Shown here piece by piece: positions 32,001 to 41,605 of a stretch of DNA of 46,556 bases; position 1 is the first letter of the stretch; the number at the start of each line of letters is the position of its first letter. Where the stretch lies: contig BFEA01000004.1 in the NCBI GenBank assembly GCA_003427395.1, forward strand, positions 8,017,478-8,064,033, read 5' to 3'. Under the pieces are notes generated by a model that saw nothing but the letters and a program-made list of their open reading frames with translations, did no database searches and was not told where the DNA came from. The position numbers and the translations under genes are program-made. Source of the DNA: Chara braunii. Its lineage: Eukaryota; Streptophyta; Charophyceae; Charales; Characeae.

Positions 32001-32478
32001 CTAAAAGTCTACCTTGGCTCCATCAAGCCTGTCCTAATGTTCCTCCTACCATTGTATGTACAACTGTGACAAACTTACCCAGCTCCACTTAGATGTTTCC
32101 TGTTGTGTCTATGACCTCAGCATTTTCCTCACTACCTTCTGCTCCGTCCATATCTGTTCCCAGCAGCATCCTGTGTTACAGTGCTGTCACTGCTGTGTTT
32201 TGAATTTTTTGTGTTTCGAACTCCTCTCCTTGTGCAGCATCTATCCCATCATTTTTTTTTGTAAGAAACATTGTACAGTGTGCCTTTACCTTTCCCGAGC
32301 AAAACATCCCACTGTTCCCAAGCAAACCGCTGTCTGGCCATCCTTAGCAAAAAAGAAAGCCTTAAAAACCTGCTACACAGCCAAGTCACAAGTTCCGTAG
32401 AGTCCAAAAAGTACCCTCACTGTAAATCATCTCGAGTGAGTCAAAAGGAGCCTCAATTCAAATGACCCACAGGCACAA
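29079..32478. other. Unassigned; pyrimidine tract, no gene seen
   Basis: 29340-29420 is a long CT-rich tract. Frames up to 185 codons cross it but are compositional. GC-rich wording near 31700-31850 has no domain. No RNA gene or repeat was recognised. Confidence 0.4.
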
Positions 32479-32708
32479 TCAAACTACCAGTCTGTGAGAC
32501 CCTTCTGCAAACCTCTGAATGCATTTCGCCATGAATGAACGTAACTGGATGCAGACAGGCCCCACTTCAAGATCAATCCCACGCCAGGTTACGCGAAAGC
32601 AAAGCGGGATCGGGCCGCCGTTGATAAATTTCAACGGTGGCCCGTTTTCCATTCCGGGCCTCTCTTTCTGCCCACAGCAGATATGTGGGAAACGTACTGG
32701 TGGTTTAA
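32479..32708. mobile_element. Short TIR element of the ACCACCAGTA family (E6), with strong hairpin
   Basis: The left end is TCAAACTACCAGTCTG and the right end TACTGGTGGTTTAA. At 32611-32644 CGGGCCGCCGTTGA pairs with TCAACGGTGGCCCG over 14 bp (one G-T pair) around TAAATT. E2 (5539-5640) carries the same right half with a partly lost stem. A kept stem in this copy suggests it is the younger one or that pairing matters. Confidence 0.6.
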
Positions 32709-33210
32709 CCTTTGGTGAGGTTGGCGATAATGTCAAGTACTAGGCAAGGCTGACGAGGATCCCGTAGGATATACCCCTTCTTGCTCCTTCTCAGGTATGG
32801 ATCCACTTCGTCTAATGCAGGAACCCTCACCACCCACACAAATATACATGGGACATCTCAGGAGAACAGAGAAGGGAAGCCGCATGTTCGGGTGACCAGT
32901 AAAACATCCCTTCCCATCCCGACCTCTAACGATTGACAAAATTCCTCCAGTCCCCCAAACACCCACACCCCCTCCTTCCCCTGCCCTCTCGTTGAAACGC
33001 AACCGATTTCTATATCCAATCATCAGGGCTATCTTAAATTTATGCCTGTTGGTGGCGCTCTCCAAGGTTCTTTTAATGATGATAAGACTTGTAAACCACC
33101 AATACTTGGCCCAGCTATCGGCCGAGGAGGAAAAATGTAGAAGTGTTTCGAGTCGGATGGATTTGGCCGCTCCTATAGCCCGTACGTTTCCTAAAGTCGC
33201 GGCTTGTTTA
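32709..33210. other. Unassigned; one element end
   Basis: TGTAAACCACCAATACTTGG at 33090-33109 resembles a left end of the ACCACCAGTA family, followed by CAGCTATCGGCCGAG as at 7497. No partner end was found. Confidence 0.35.
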
Positions 33211-33590
33211 TATACTTTTGACATTCACCCTTTCTCTTTCTTTTGTCCGCCTAGTTTTCCCCATGAACTGGGCGATATGTGGCTGCTCTAGCTGCAGCCA
33301 TGCAACCAGCCATCAATAATTGGTATATACTTTTGACGTTCATCCTTTCTCTTCCTTTTGCCCACCTAGNNNNNNNNNNNNNNNNNNNNNNNNNNNNNNN
33401 NNNNNNNNNNNNNNNNNNNNNNNNNNNNNNNNNNNNNNNGCAGCCATGCAACCAGCCATCAATAGCTAGGATGTACTTTTGACGCTCATCCTTTCTCTTC
33501 CTTTTGCCCACCTAGTTTTCCCCATGAACTGGGCGATATGTGGCTGCTCTAGCTGCAACCAGGCAACCAGCCATCAATAAAGAAGCACCA
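33211..33590 (+). repeat. 115-bp tandem repeat interrupted by a 70-N gap
   Basis: The unit runs CTTTTGAC..TCATCCTTTCTCTTCCTTTTG, CCCACCTAG, TTTTCCCCATGAACTGGGCG, ATATGTGGCTGCTCTAGCTG, CAACCAGCCATCAATA. Unit starts at 33215 and 33330 are 115 bp apart; a third starts at 33476 after the gap. The bases missing from unit 2 number 39, so 70 N is not the expected size. Confidence 0.85.
33370..33439. other. Assembly gap of 70 N
   Basis: It falls inside a regular 115-bp repeat. A length of 39 bp (or 154 bp with one more unit) would restore the period. Confidence 0.99.
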
Positions 33591-33700
33591 TCCTTCCTCC
33601 ACATGGCCCTCTGATGCTCAGCTCTGGCGAAAGCGCCCTCCCTACCCCCAAAAGAGAAGGTAACAATATCTTCACAAAAAAATAAAAATAAAAACTTAAG

Positions 33701-35560
33701 ATGGATAGCACCAGGGACCTCAAAAAGCACCTGGTTGCCTTTCTCTGGCGGGGGGATCATGAGCAACAAAACGTAATCAACAGGGTGGTGTGCGACAAGC
33801 TAATCCAGCCCAAAACCAGGGGAGGATTCGGCTTACTGGACCCCGCTCTACGAGCTACTGCACTATCAATCCAATGGATCAAAAGATTGATAGTTGGAAT
33901 AAATCCTCCGTGGCGGGATCTCGCTTTGGAACAAATCCGCAGACTCGCACCGAGAACAGCCAACACAGTAAACCCCCTCACATGGCTTTAGGACCGGTAT
34001 TGGTCTATACCCCACCCTCGTTTGGACTCTCAAGGGGAAGGGGACAGAGGAGCGGTTAGGCAAAATTTGATAAAAGATAAGTTCTGGATCGACCTTATAA
34101 AAAACTGGAGGAGGCTACCAATCCCGGACAGGCCGGCCCCGGAACGAGTGGAGGAGATCCTACGTCAACCCCTGTTTGGGAACAGGGCAATTACGGACAG
34201 GCAAGGAAGAGTTTTCACCAGCTCGAACCCCCGCTGGGCCTCATGGGTCAGGCAAGGAATTCTTAGAGTGGGGGATACATGGGATGAGGCAACCAAAGAC
34301 TGGAAAACGGCCCAACAATTACGACCTTGCCTACGTCACGCTCGCAAGCTAGCAGACGCCCTGGAACAGTTGACATTTTCGATGCCTCTTGCCTGGGTGG
34401 TGACCCTAAGAAAGGGCCTGATACTACAGGAGCAGGATTGGGTAGCAGTAAGGGTAGCCAACTTCACCCTGCAAATTGGCACGGTAGTTGAGGCCAGTCC
34501 GGAAGGGGTCATGGTCAACCTTTTCAAAAGAAGAGGGGATGACACACTGGTCCCCTACCACCCAGACTCGGTGCAATGGCACGAGAGGACCAACCTCTAC
34601 CGGATCCGGGTCCTGCAGAGCCATAAGGAAGAGAGGACTCAATGGCGGGCATATCTACCAAAAGTCCCCCTGTCCGCTTTAGATTTGGACCCTCTAGAAT
34701 GGCAATGGGTCAGGGGACAAAATGGACAGGCTGTGCACCTCCCTGATCTGTCTGTAAAAGCCACTTATAGGATGATCAAACCCCGGGTCGACATTCAGGC
34801 AGGGATAGAAGAACGATGGCAGAAACACCTCGGCTTGCCCAGGGATAAAGTCAGAAGGTTGCAGTGGTTCAGAGGGGTGAAAGAGAGACCAGCAAAGTTT
34901 GCCTCCCTATAGTGGCAAATCTGCCACAGATGCCTCCCCACCAATGATTGGATTATAGATAGGACGAATCTAGAGCAAAGGGGGATCGCACTCCCGTGGT
35001 GTAAGTCCTGTAATGCAGGGTTCCCGCCCCGAAGAATATGCGAGACATTTGAACACATTTTTCTCCAATGTCCGGGCGCTACCCGGCTGTGGCGTTGGTG
35101 GGATCGCATTTGGTCTCAACTGGGCACCAATGAGGAGTGGCCATGGAAATGGGAAGCTCTTCTGCTGGGACAGTGGAACAAGCCACACGCATCCCGCTTC
35201 GCCAACAGCCTCTTTACCATATCTAGAAAGGCGTTGATCTGGACCTTGTGGACAAGGACGTGCACTTTTGACCAAGAAGGGGCTAGAATGGAGGAAGGGG
35301 AAGTGGCGACCACAGTTAAACAATTGGTGGAGACAGAAATAAGAGCACAATGGCAACGAATTCAGGAAAAAATGGTAATTCTCACACAGAAATCAGACAT
35401 CATCAAGGAAATCCACACCTTCTGCACAGAATGGCTGGGAGGGGAAAGGGGGGCCAGGATGGCTCAGGTAGATTGGCCTGGGGAAAAGGAAGATAGAGGA
35501 GGGAGGCAGCGACTTTGCCAAGGACTACAAACTCAGATTCCACGATTGGCTGCAAGTTGA
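33701..35560 (+). pseudogene. LINE ORF2 C-terminal part with zinc-finger tail
   Basis: One frame runs the whole way with two TAG stops (33989-33991 and 34910-34912). The first part (VAFLWRGDHEQQNV...DKLIQPKTRGGFGLLD then LSIQWIKRL) is the segment after the RT domain of plant LINEs (FLW...K..GGLGL.D....N.AL..KW). After the second stop WQICHRCLPTN, then CKSCNAGF, FEHIFLQCPGATRLWRWW form the zf-RVT type finger (C..C......H.F..C......W). The RT and endonuclease halves are absent, so this is a 5'-truncated copy, as usual for LINEs. Upstream of 33701 stops crowd an A-rich stretch. Confidence 0.8.
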
Positions 35561-36223
35561 CCCCAGAATCCCAATGAAAAGCCCCGAGGATTTCCCAGAC
35601 ATGTTCCCTCTGGCAGCCAAAACCATAGTAGAGAGACAATGGTTTGGTCAGCAGTAGAAAAGGGGGGTAGCTTAGACTCTCAGTCAAGAAATGGGACCAG
35701 GGGGAGGAAGGAACTAGTGTCCAACAGTGTATCTGGCGCCAGGCTCAGGGTGAAGAGGTTCTCCCTCCTCCCAATATCCTGCTCAAAAAATATCACCTGG
35801 TCTCCAGGATAATCAAGGAAAGCGGATGGATACAGCCTCAAACAAGGGCTGAAGGATGGCAAAAGAGGTTGGTGAGGGAAGGGAGGAATAAGTCTTGCAG
35901 CAGCAGGTATGTCTCAGAAGCGGCAGGTGCAGCCCAAGGCGGAAGGGTGGTAAGAGGGGCTGGTGAGGGGAGGGAGGAACTTGTTTGCAGCAGTAGGTAT
36001 CTGCTGCCTGGTTCAGGGCGAAGAGGAGTCTCCCACTTGCTTTCTTTTCCTGATATACTCCAAAGTCAGTCTGTATAAGGGATGCTGGACCTGGTTTCCA
36101 GCAGGTGATGCTCCACACCAATAGATGGAGCCTCTCCCCAGGTGCTAGTGGTGTCTGCTCTGACCAGCACCACTATCACTGAAAGGGGGCCTTTTCAACA
36201 AAAAGAAAAAAACAAAAAAAAAA
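35561..36223 (+). repeat. LINE 3' UTR with internal repeats and A-rich tail
   Basis: Three related blocks (about 35690-35770, 35864-35952 and 35953-36035) share GGGAGG(A)AGGAACT, CAGCAG/CAACAGT and GGCTCAGGG(T/C)GAAGAGG. The terminal part from 36083 recurs inverted at 24222-24350 and partly at 4597-4660. It ends in an A-rich tail (36199-36223). Confidence 0.75.
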
Positions 36224-37050
36224 GGATGGCCGTTTTAGACCTTCCCGGCAAAACAGACGTAAATGATTCCAACATCAGCCATGACTTTAAAGTGATCCAG
36301 GAAGATCACCTCAAAGTTCCACCAGCTGGAATGAAAAAACTACACCCCAAAGCACCACCATCTGGAGTGATCCAAGAAGAGCACCGCAAAGCTTCATGAC
36401 TGAGCGAGAAGGGATGGGAGTGTAAGAGGGCTGTATCTTCCACCACGCTAGTCAAGGCGACCACAGGTCGATGTTCACTATATGACAATCAAACTTTAGA
36501 ATACACAGCCAAAACGTTACTCCCTGCCATCATCACAGTTCATCGGCACTGTCGCCACAAGACTTTCTCCAAGACAAGGCCGTCCATCCTTGCGAGAGTA
36601 TCGACGCAAAATGGAGGGCGACGCAAAATGGAGGGAACCGCTTTTTCACACCTTTCGACATGCAACACCTGCAAAACACTGATGCTAGTCATGCAGACAT
36701 ATTGACAGAGATCAACAGCGGAACGGAGGATGATCCAGGTGTTCAACTTTGTTATTGTACACTTGCACCTTGCAGCACAGGCAAGCTACATGTATTTCAC
36801 AAGGTTTCATAAACAGCTGCCACGACAGAAGATCCACTTGAGAAGTCTGTTTCTCAAGTCCTTCAGCAGAGATCGGTACCATTAGTCTCCTGGGCTCTCG
36901 CCCCCAACTAAGGGCATTGGAAGGACCAACCGGCCAGAGACGGCCAAAACAACAAGCACATACTGAAAACGTCCTTTCTTGTGCAAATAACTTAGTGTAT
37001 GAAAGTACTGACTGCAGAATGCATATTACTAGCCAAGAAAATTACTAGCC
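36224..37050. other. Unassigned, small repeats only
   Basis: A repeated GATCCAGGAAGATCACCTCA/GATCCAAGAAGAGCACCGCA pair is at 36293-36390 and a doubled CGACGCAAAATGGAGGG at 36602-36634. No gene was recognised. Confidence 0.4.
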
Positions 37051-37275
37051 CTTAATCTTGAGAAAAATCATAGATCCCCCCCCGCACAAAACGTTCGTAC
37101 TTGTTTTCCCCGGGACAGTGGCAAAAGGTCCGACAGGCCCACGAAAGCTGGTGGCAAACGTTAGGGATCCCCCCCGTGCATCAAGCCTTTCGGGGCCTCC
37201 GACACCTGGAAAGGGGGAAATGAGTACAAACCTTTTGTCGCAAGGGGATCTATAACTTTCCCCACTTAATCTTGA
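37051..37275. mobile_element. Mutator-like MITE with 11-bp target-site duplication
   Basis: CTTAATCTTGA stands at 37051-37061 and again at 37265-37275. Between them lies a 203-bp unit with imperfect terminal inverted repeats of about 45 bp: ATAGATCCCC, then (G/C)CACAAAACGTTCGTACTTGT on the left against the complement of ACAAACCTTTTGTCG, then GGGGATCTAT on the right. Direct repeats of 9-11 bp plus long terminal inverted repeats are the hallmark of Mutator-like elements. It encodes nothing, so it depends on a transposase elsewhere. Confidence 0.7.
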
Positions 37276-38300
37276 TTGATCTCCTTCCTCGGTTTTAAGC
37301 TATATGCGACCACAATGAACAGAAGATATGAAGAAGGAGAAGAAGAAGGTCACTGGTCAGCTTCTTTCTCAATGACCAGAAGCAGTTCAGATACAGACGT
37401 AGTAGAGTTGGACAGGCACGCAAGGAGTAGCCATCAAGATGCTCAATGGCAGCAAAGGTGGATGTGAGTACCGGTGATCGTGGCCATCAGCTCGAAAACT
37501 CCCATCAGCTCGAGAACTCCCATCAGGTCGAGAAATCCACAACACAGGACAGTGACTTCAAACGTCGACAGCTCTGGTGTGGAACAGTTTCTGCTGCATT
37601 TTTACTTACAGACCAAAGTGCTCGTTTGAACTTCTTTGAGGAAGAGTCCGGTAGATCATGGTACACAAGGTGCCTCCTCTTTTTTTTTCTCTCAAACCTC
37701 TATCTCCTCTTCTCTATTTGCTCGTACCATCCTTGCACTGGAACCATGATAATCCTTTCTGTATTGTTTGTTCCAATCGCCATGCACATTCAGAAACCCA
37801 AAGGGTGCCAGTTGGCAGATATTGTTGGTGGTTCGGAAAAAAAAAAAACAAAGGAAGTTACAATCCGGCAAAAAAGGGGTGCAGGGGGTACAAGAGGTCA
37901 CCTCTCCACTACACAGATGGACCAGATCCCAAAAGAGAGGCAGCTATAAACTAGTATAAACCTACTATAAAATGATGTTTTTAAAAACAAAAAGAATAAA
38001 AGAAATAAAGAGCGGCAGCATCTTCTCCATGGTTCCATTGAACCGTGGTTACGATCCACACGTCCAGATCGAAGTGCGGATAGTCTGGGTCGGGATGTCC
38101 AGATCCCGGTGTCCAGTCCAGACGTCCATCTGCCACCACCACCACCCCCTGGAAAAAAAAAAAAAAACCGACTTGCAAAGAGAAAACAAAAAAACCTGAA
38201 AAAAAAGATATGTTATGCAGCATTGCAATACAAAAATCTTTTGGCTGAGGATCATCTCGAAATTCACAACCAAATCGGGGCGGGGAGGGTCAATCCGGAC
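37276..38300. other. Unassigned; 18-bp triple repeat at 37.5 kb
   Basis: CCATCAGCTCGAGAACTC occurs three times in a row with changes (37486-37540). 38060-38130 has GTCCAGA/GGTGTCCAG words of the family near 11.6 kb. 38240-38280 resembles 44075-44110 (TCATCTCGAAATTC, then AACC.AAT). No gene was recognised. Confidence 0.4.
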
Positions 38301-38302
38301 AG

Positions 38303-38568
38303 TACGGAGAAGTCCAGACAGAGGTCCAGCCGCACCTCCAGAGTGGTCCGATTTATGGATCTGGCGTAAACATGAACTGAACCGCTGGGGTCAGTTCCCC
38401 CCCCTCCCCCTCAATTTCAACCATTTCCTTTTTGATGTCCGGAGAATTCCAGACAGAGGTCCAGCCACACCTCCAGAGTGGTCCGATTTACGGATCTGGC
38501 GTAAACATGAACTGAACCGCTGGGGACAGTTTCCCCCCGCCCCCCAATTTCAACCATTTCTGTTTTGA
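38303..38568 (+). repeat. 135-bp tandem duplication
   Basis: CCAGACAGAGGTCCAGCC starts at 38314 and 38449. The copies share CACCTCCAGAGTGGTCCGAT, GATCTGGCGTAAACATGAAC and a C-run, then CAATTTCAACCATTTC. It lies 50 bp before the U6 copy. Confidence 0.85.
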
Positions 38569-38620
38569 AGTTTTCTCCTTGAAAAAAAAAAAAGGGCGAT
38601 GGCCTTGAGATATTGTCGTC

Positions 38621-38722
38621 ATTCCTTTGGAACATCCCTTAAAATTGAAACGATACAGAGAAGATTAGCATGGTCCCTGCGCAAGGACGATGTGCATAAA
38701 TCGAGAAATGGTCCAAATTTTC
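38621..38722 (+). ncRNA. U6: U6 snRNA-like copy, probably a pseudogene
   Basis: The sequence follows plant U6 through the 5' stem (TTCCTTTGGAA), ACATCC, the ACAGAG box (GATACAGAGAAGATTAGC), the AGC catalytic triad, CCTGCGCAAGGA, and the 3' tail ATCGAGAAATGGTCC with a T-rich end. The ACAGAG box and AGC triad are intact. Differences occur in the 5' stem and in the GATGTGCATAAATC part. No upstream USE/TATA pair typical of plant U6 genes was seen, so it is probably a retroposed or decayed copy. Confidence 0.8.
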
Positions 38723-38773
38723 TTTCATTGCGTTCCCTCATCCCCAGCCCTTCTGTAAGGGTTTCCCTGCCTG

Positions 38774-38798
38774 GACAACTTGAGAAATGGTCCAAATA
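38774..38798 (+). ncRNA. Detached U6 3' end
   Basis: CAACTTGAGAAATGGTCCAA repeats the last part of U6, 60 bp after the first copy ends. Only the 3' tail is present. Confidence 0.65.
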
Positions 38799-38926
38799 AG
38801 GGTCGGGTTTCAAGGGGCTCTAAAGAAAGAACAGAAAGAAAGAGATATTGCATAATTGCGGCGCACTGCACCATGCGCAAGAGAATGGTGCACATGCACA
38901 TGCGCGGAAAAAAAAAAAAAAACCAG

Positions 38927-39042
<116 letters not shown>

Positions 39043-39142
39043 ACTCATGATCTGTTCAATTGTGTTAACTGTTTCAACAAGATAAAAACTCGTTGAGCAA
39101 AGATGCCCAGGTAATTCATTTGGTCTTAGTCATCTAGCTCCA

Positions 39143-39217
39143 TCATTTGGATTCGAACTTGGGTCTGTATTGCAACAGTTCAGTTCATGGTTGTACCCAC
39201 TGAGCTAGGCTCGTTGG
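39143..39217 (-). repeat. tRNA-like unit 1 (SINE head)
   Basis: On the minus strand it has a box A (TAGCTCAGTGG) and a box B (GTTCGAATCC), the two internal polymerase III promoter elements of tRNA genes, about 40 bp apart, with a CTGT/ACAG anticodon-stem-like pair between. The acceptor stem does not close well. It is tRNA-derived, probably a SINE head, not a functional tRNA. Confidence 0.55.
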
Positions 39218-39284
39218 TGCATATCGTCATTCAGCTGACCTGCCCTCATGTAATTCAGAATGGTTTCGTGCTGTTCATCTGACA

Positions 39285-39354
39285 GTATTTGGATTTGAAC
39301 TTGGGTCTGTATTTCTACAGTTCATGGGTGTACCGACTGAGCTAGGCCTGCTGG
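39285..39354 (-). repeat. tRNA-like unit 2, abutting U6
   Basis: It is a second copy of the same unit with box A TAGCTCAGTCGG and a changed box B (GTTCAAATCC). Its 5' end lies two bases from the 3' end of the minus-strand U6 copy. Confidence 0.55.
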
Positions 39355-39356
39355 TA

Positions 39357-39454
39357 ATTTCGACCATCTCTCGATTTATGTGTGTGATGCTTGTGCAGGG
39401 GCCATCCTAATCTTCTCTGTATCGTTCTAGTTTAACGAATGTCCCCCGAAAGAC
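39357..39454 (-). ncRNA. U6 snRNA-like copy, minus strand, pseudogene
   Basis: The minus strand gives GTCTTTCGGGGGACATTC, then GATACAGAGAAGATTAG, GATGGCCCCTGCACAAGCAT and ATCGAGAGATGGTCG. The ACAGAG box is intact but the catalytic AGC triad reads AGG, and the terminal T-run is missing. Transcription would run straight into two tRNA-like units. Confidence 0.8.
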
Positions 39455-39813
39455 CAATTTTCTGTTTCACCCTTCCCCATTATGTCACTTCAACCGCAAA
39501 GCTGTTTCTCTTCCTTCCTGCATAACCCCCTCATCGAGCCATACCAGGCTCACTTCAAAAGGAAAATTGAGAGGATTGAAAAAGACGCCGCCTAGATGGA
39601 TGGAACAGATACAGACCTACATTGATGTTTAACAACCGTGTGGGCCCCAAACTTGAATTTAAAGGACAAAAAAAATAAAGAGCGGAAAAAGAAAACGACC
39701 GGACAAAGACAAAAAAAGAAAGGGAAAGAACCAGTGGGAGAAAAAAAGAAAAAAAAAAAACTCCAATATGATGGACACTCCCTCTCCCCCTCCATCAGGA
39801 AACCTGTTACGCG
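39455..39813. other. Unassigned, A-rich
   Basis: No gene was seen. 39665-39760 is a long A/G-rich tract. Confidence 0.4.
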
Positions 39814-40034
39814 AGCCCACAGCTAAGTGTACGAGATAAAAACCCTGGCCATAGAAGCGGTTCATGACTTGGCTAACTAATGTTATCTAATTCATAAATT
39901 ATTTACGACTTTCATGACCGATGGATTAGAAGCCTGCACTTCGTTGCCAGGGACCCACAACTATGCGTCCAAGATAAAACCCCCGGCCATACAAGCGGTT
40001 CATGACTTAGCTAACTGATTTTATCTAATTAAAA
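39814..40034 (+). repeat. Duplicated 80-bp block, 138 bp apart
   Basis: The blocks at 39816-39896 and 39954-40034 share CGGTTCATGACTT, GCTAACT and TTATCTAATT. They may be ends of one element. Confidence 0.7.
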
Positions 40035-40061
40035 AATGGGGTAAGTTCAGTTGTGGCACAA

Positions 40062-40205
40062 ATGAGTTTGAAAAGGGCAACAAAGTCACACGCGGGCAAC
40101 AAGCTCCCGCGCCGAGTTCAAAAGAGGAACAAAAGCATTTTCACTCGCGCGCCGAGTTTGATAAGGGTGACAAACTCGTGCACCGAGTTTGAAAAGGGCA
40201 CGCTG
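40062..40205 (+). repeat. Degenerate minisatellite of GAGTTTGAAAAGGG units
   Basis: Four units start with GAGTT(T/C)(G/A)A(A/T)AAG(G/A)G and end with CGCGCC or similar; unit length varies between about 30 and 50 bp. Confidence 0.6.
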
Positions 40206-40445
40206 GTTAGGATCGCGTATTGCTAAAGTATGCTTTATGGTTTCCTGAAGAGGACACGTTGGTTAGGATCAAGGTGTACTTTGACAGTAATTTGAATCTG
40301 ATTCGCATCATTGCACGCGTAGATTAGATTCCTTTGTATATGTTTTTTGAGGGGAGGAAAGGTTTTGGCATTGGACTTTCCCGGTAATATAGTACTTTGC
40401 CTCCACGGCTGGCGATTCTGCATAGCTACTGATATTGTGATCCTT

Positions 40446-40478
40446 CCGTCTTCTTCTTCTTCTTCTTCTCCTTCATCC

Positions 40479-40509
<31 letters not shown>

Positions 40510-40560
40510 TCCCTTTTTCTGCTTTCCTTTTCTTCTTCTTCCTCCTTGGTGGTTGCTTCC
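40446..40560 (+). repeat. (TTC)n microsatellite directly upstream of the Penelope-like element
   Basis: Impure TTC/TTCC run of about 100 bp. N-terminal-nuclease Penelope-like elements are reported to favour microsatellites, which fits the position. Confidence 0.85.
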
Positions 40561-40582
40561 TTCCCTGCTCGTTTGTAATAAG

Positions 40583-41242
40583 ATGGCGACTCCAGGTAAT
40601 AAATGCTTTAATTGTGGGGGCGAGGGACACTTCACTAGGGAGTGTCGCTCTCAGCGTCAATAGCAGTCCGTAGGAGGAGGCAATACTGCCGCAGCAACTA
40701 CTAGATTCTGGACGCTGAGGCTCACGCAGGAGGATAACAAAGAGGAGTTCTTACGCCAGCTTATTCAAGACAAGCGTGAGGAGCAGAATCGGAAAAGGGA
40801 AGTTGAGGAGAGAAGGAAGATGGACGAGCTGATCCGACAGGAGATCGAGCGGAACTCGGAAGCTGTGGAAGCCCGGGTAATGATGAAGATAGGGCGGCAG
40901 TACCTAGTTACCCAGGGAGAAGCGCAGCGGGAGGAAGGGCGCTCACCTGCCTGCAAGGCTTCGGTTACTCCTATCAGGGAAGGTGGGAGGTATGCTGTGG
41001 AATTTGAAGACTATGGGATTGAGGATATCGAAGATGAGATAGCAAAACTTTATGAGATGCGGGAAAGAAAGATGCGGGGTAAAGAGCCTGTGCAAGTGAC
41101 CAGAAGACTGTTTCAACAGCCTGTGTTTCATAGAGATGACGGCTCGGTTGATAATCTCCGGCTGGCGTCCTCTGAGATGGGGGCGGAGCGTGCTCGAACT
41201 AAGATCATAGCGGGGAGTGGCCCGGAAGGGCTACTTAACTAG
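40583..41242 (+). pseudogene. CCHC zinc-knuckle and coiled-coil region of the element
   Basis: From the ATG at 40583 the first residues are MATPGNKCFNCGGEGHFTRE then C, a perfect CX2CX4HX4C nucleic-acid-binding knuckle. TAG at 40661 interrupts it. The same frame then runs through a Glu/Lys/Arg-rich stretch (about 40720-40860) likely to be a coiled coil, an acidic DYGIEDIEDEIAKLYEMR block and a basic MRGKEPVQVTRR block, up to TAG 41240. Gag-like nucleic-acid binding is inferred. Whether it was one protein with the nuclease-RT or a separate ORF1 is open. Confidence 0.65.
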
Positions 41243-41245
41243 ATT

Positions 41246-41605
41246 TTGCAGCAACGACGGCTTCTCACTGGGAAGAACAAGGACCAGTTGAAGGCTATCT
41301 GTGCCTCTGAAGGAATCAAAGGCACCACAAAGGCCCCTACGATCGAGAAGATAATTGAGGAACGGGTCAAGGTGGTGTATGAAGGATTCATCTTTACCCC
41401 AGCGTCGACAGTTGGGAGCCCGGAGAAGAGGAATGTTTGCCGTGTGCTAAGTGAATCAGTAGGTATGCTCGGTTCCAGCTTTGGCAGAACCTTTTTCGAT
41501 GTATGCGTCTTAGGAATTCACTTTTTCAAGGTGGTGGATCTTCGCGTCTCCGATGTCTTCATGACAAGTGCTCTACGCTATGTTTTGTTGGGCTTGCGAT
41601 CTTAG
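41246..41605 (+). pseudogene. SAP-like segment continuing the same frame
   Basis: LLTGKNKDQLKAICASEGIK, then GTTKAPTIEKIIEERVK, has the two-helix layout of a SAP DNA-binding motif (L..LK......G...G.K..LI..I). It is in frame with the knuckle region across a TAG. From about 41440 the frame loses likeness, and the nuclease reading lies in the neighbouring frame. Confidence 0.45.

Noticed and set aside
40235-40660. Glu-rich minus-strand frame
   Set aside because: It is the complement of the (TTC)n tract and overlaps the better supported plus-strand knuckle.
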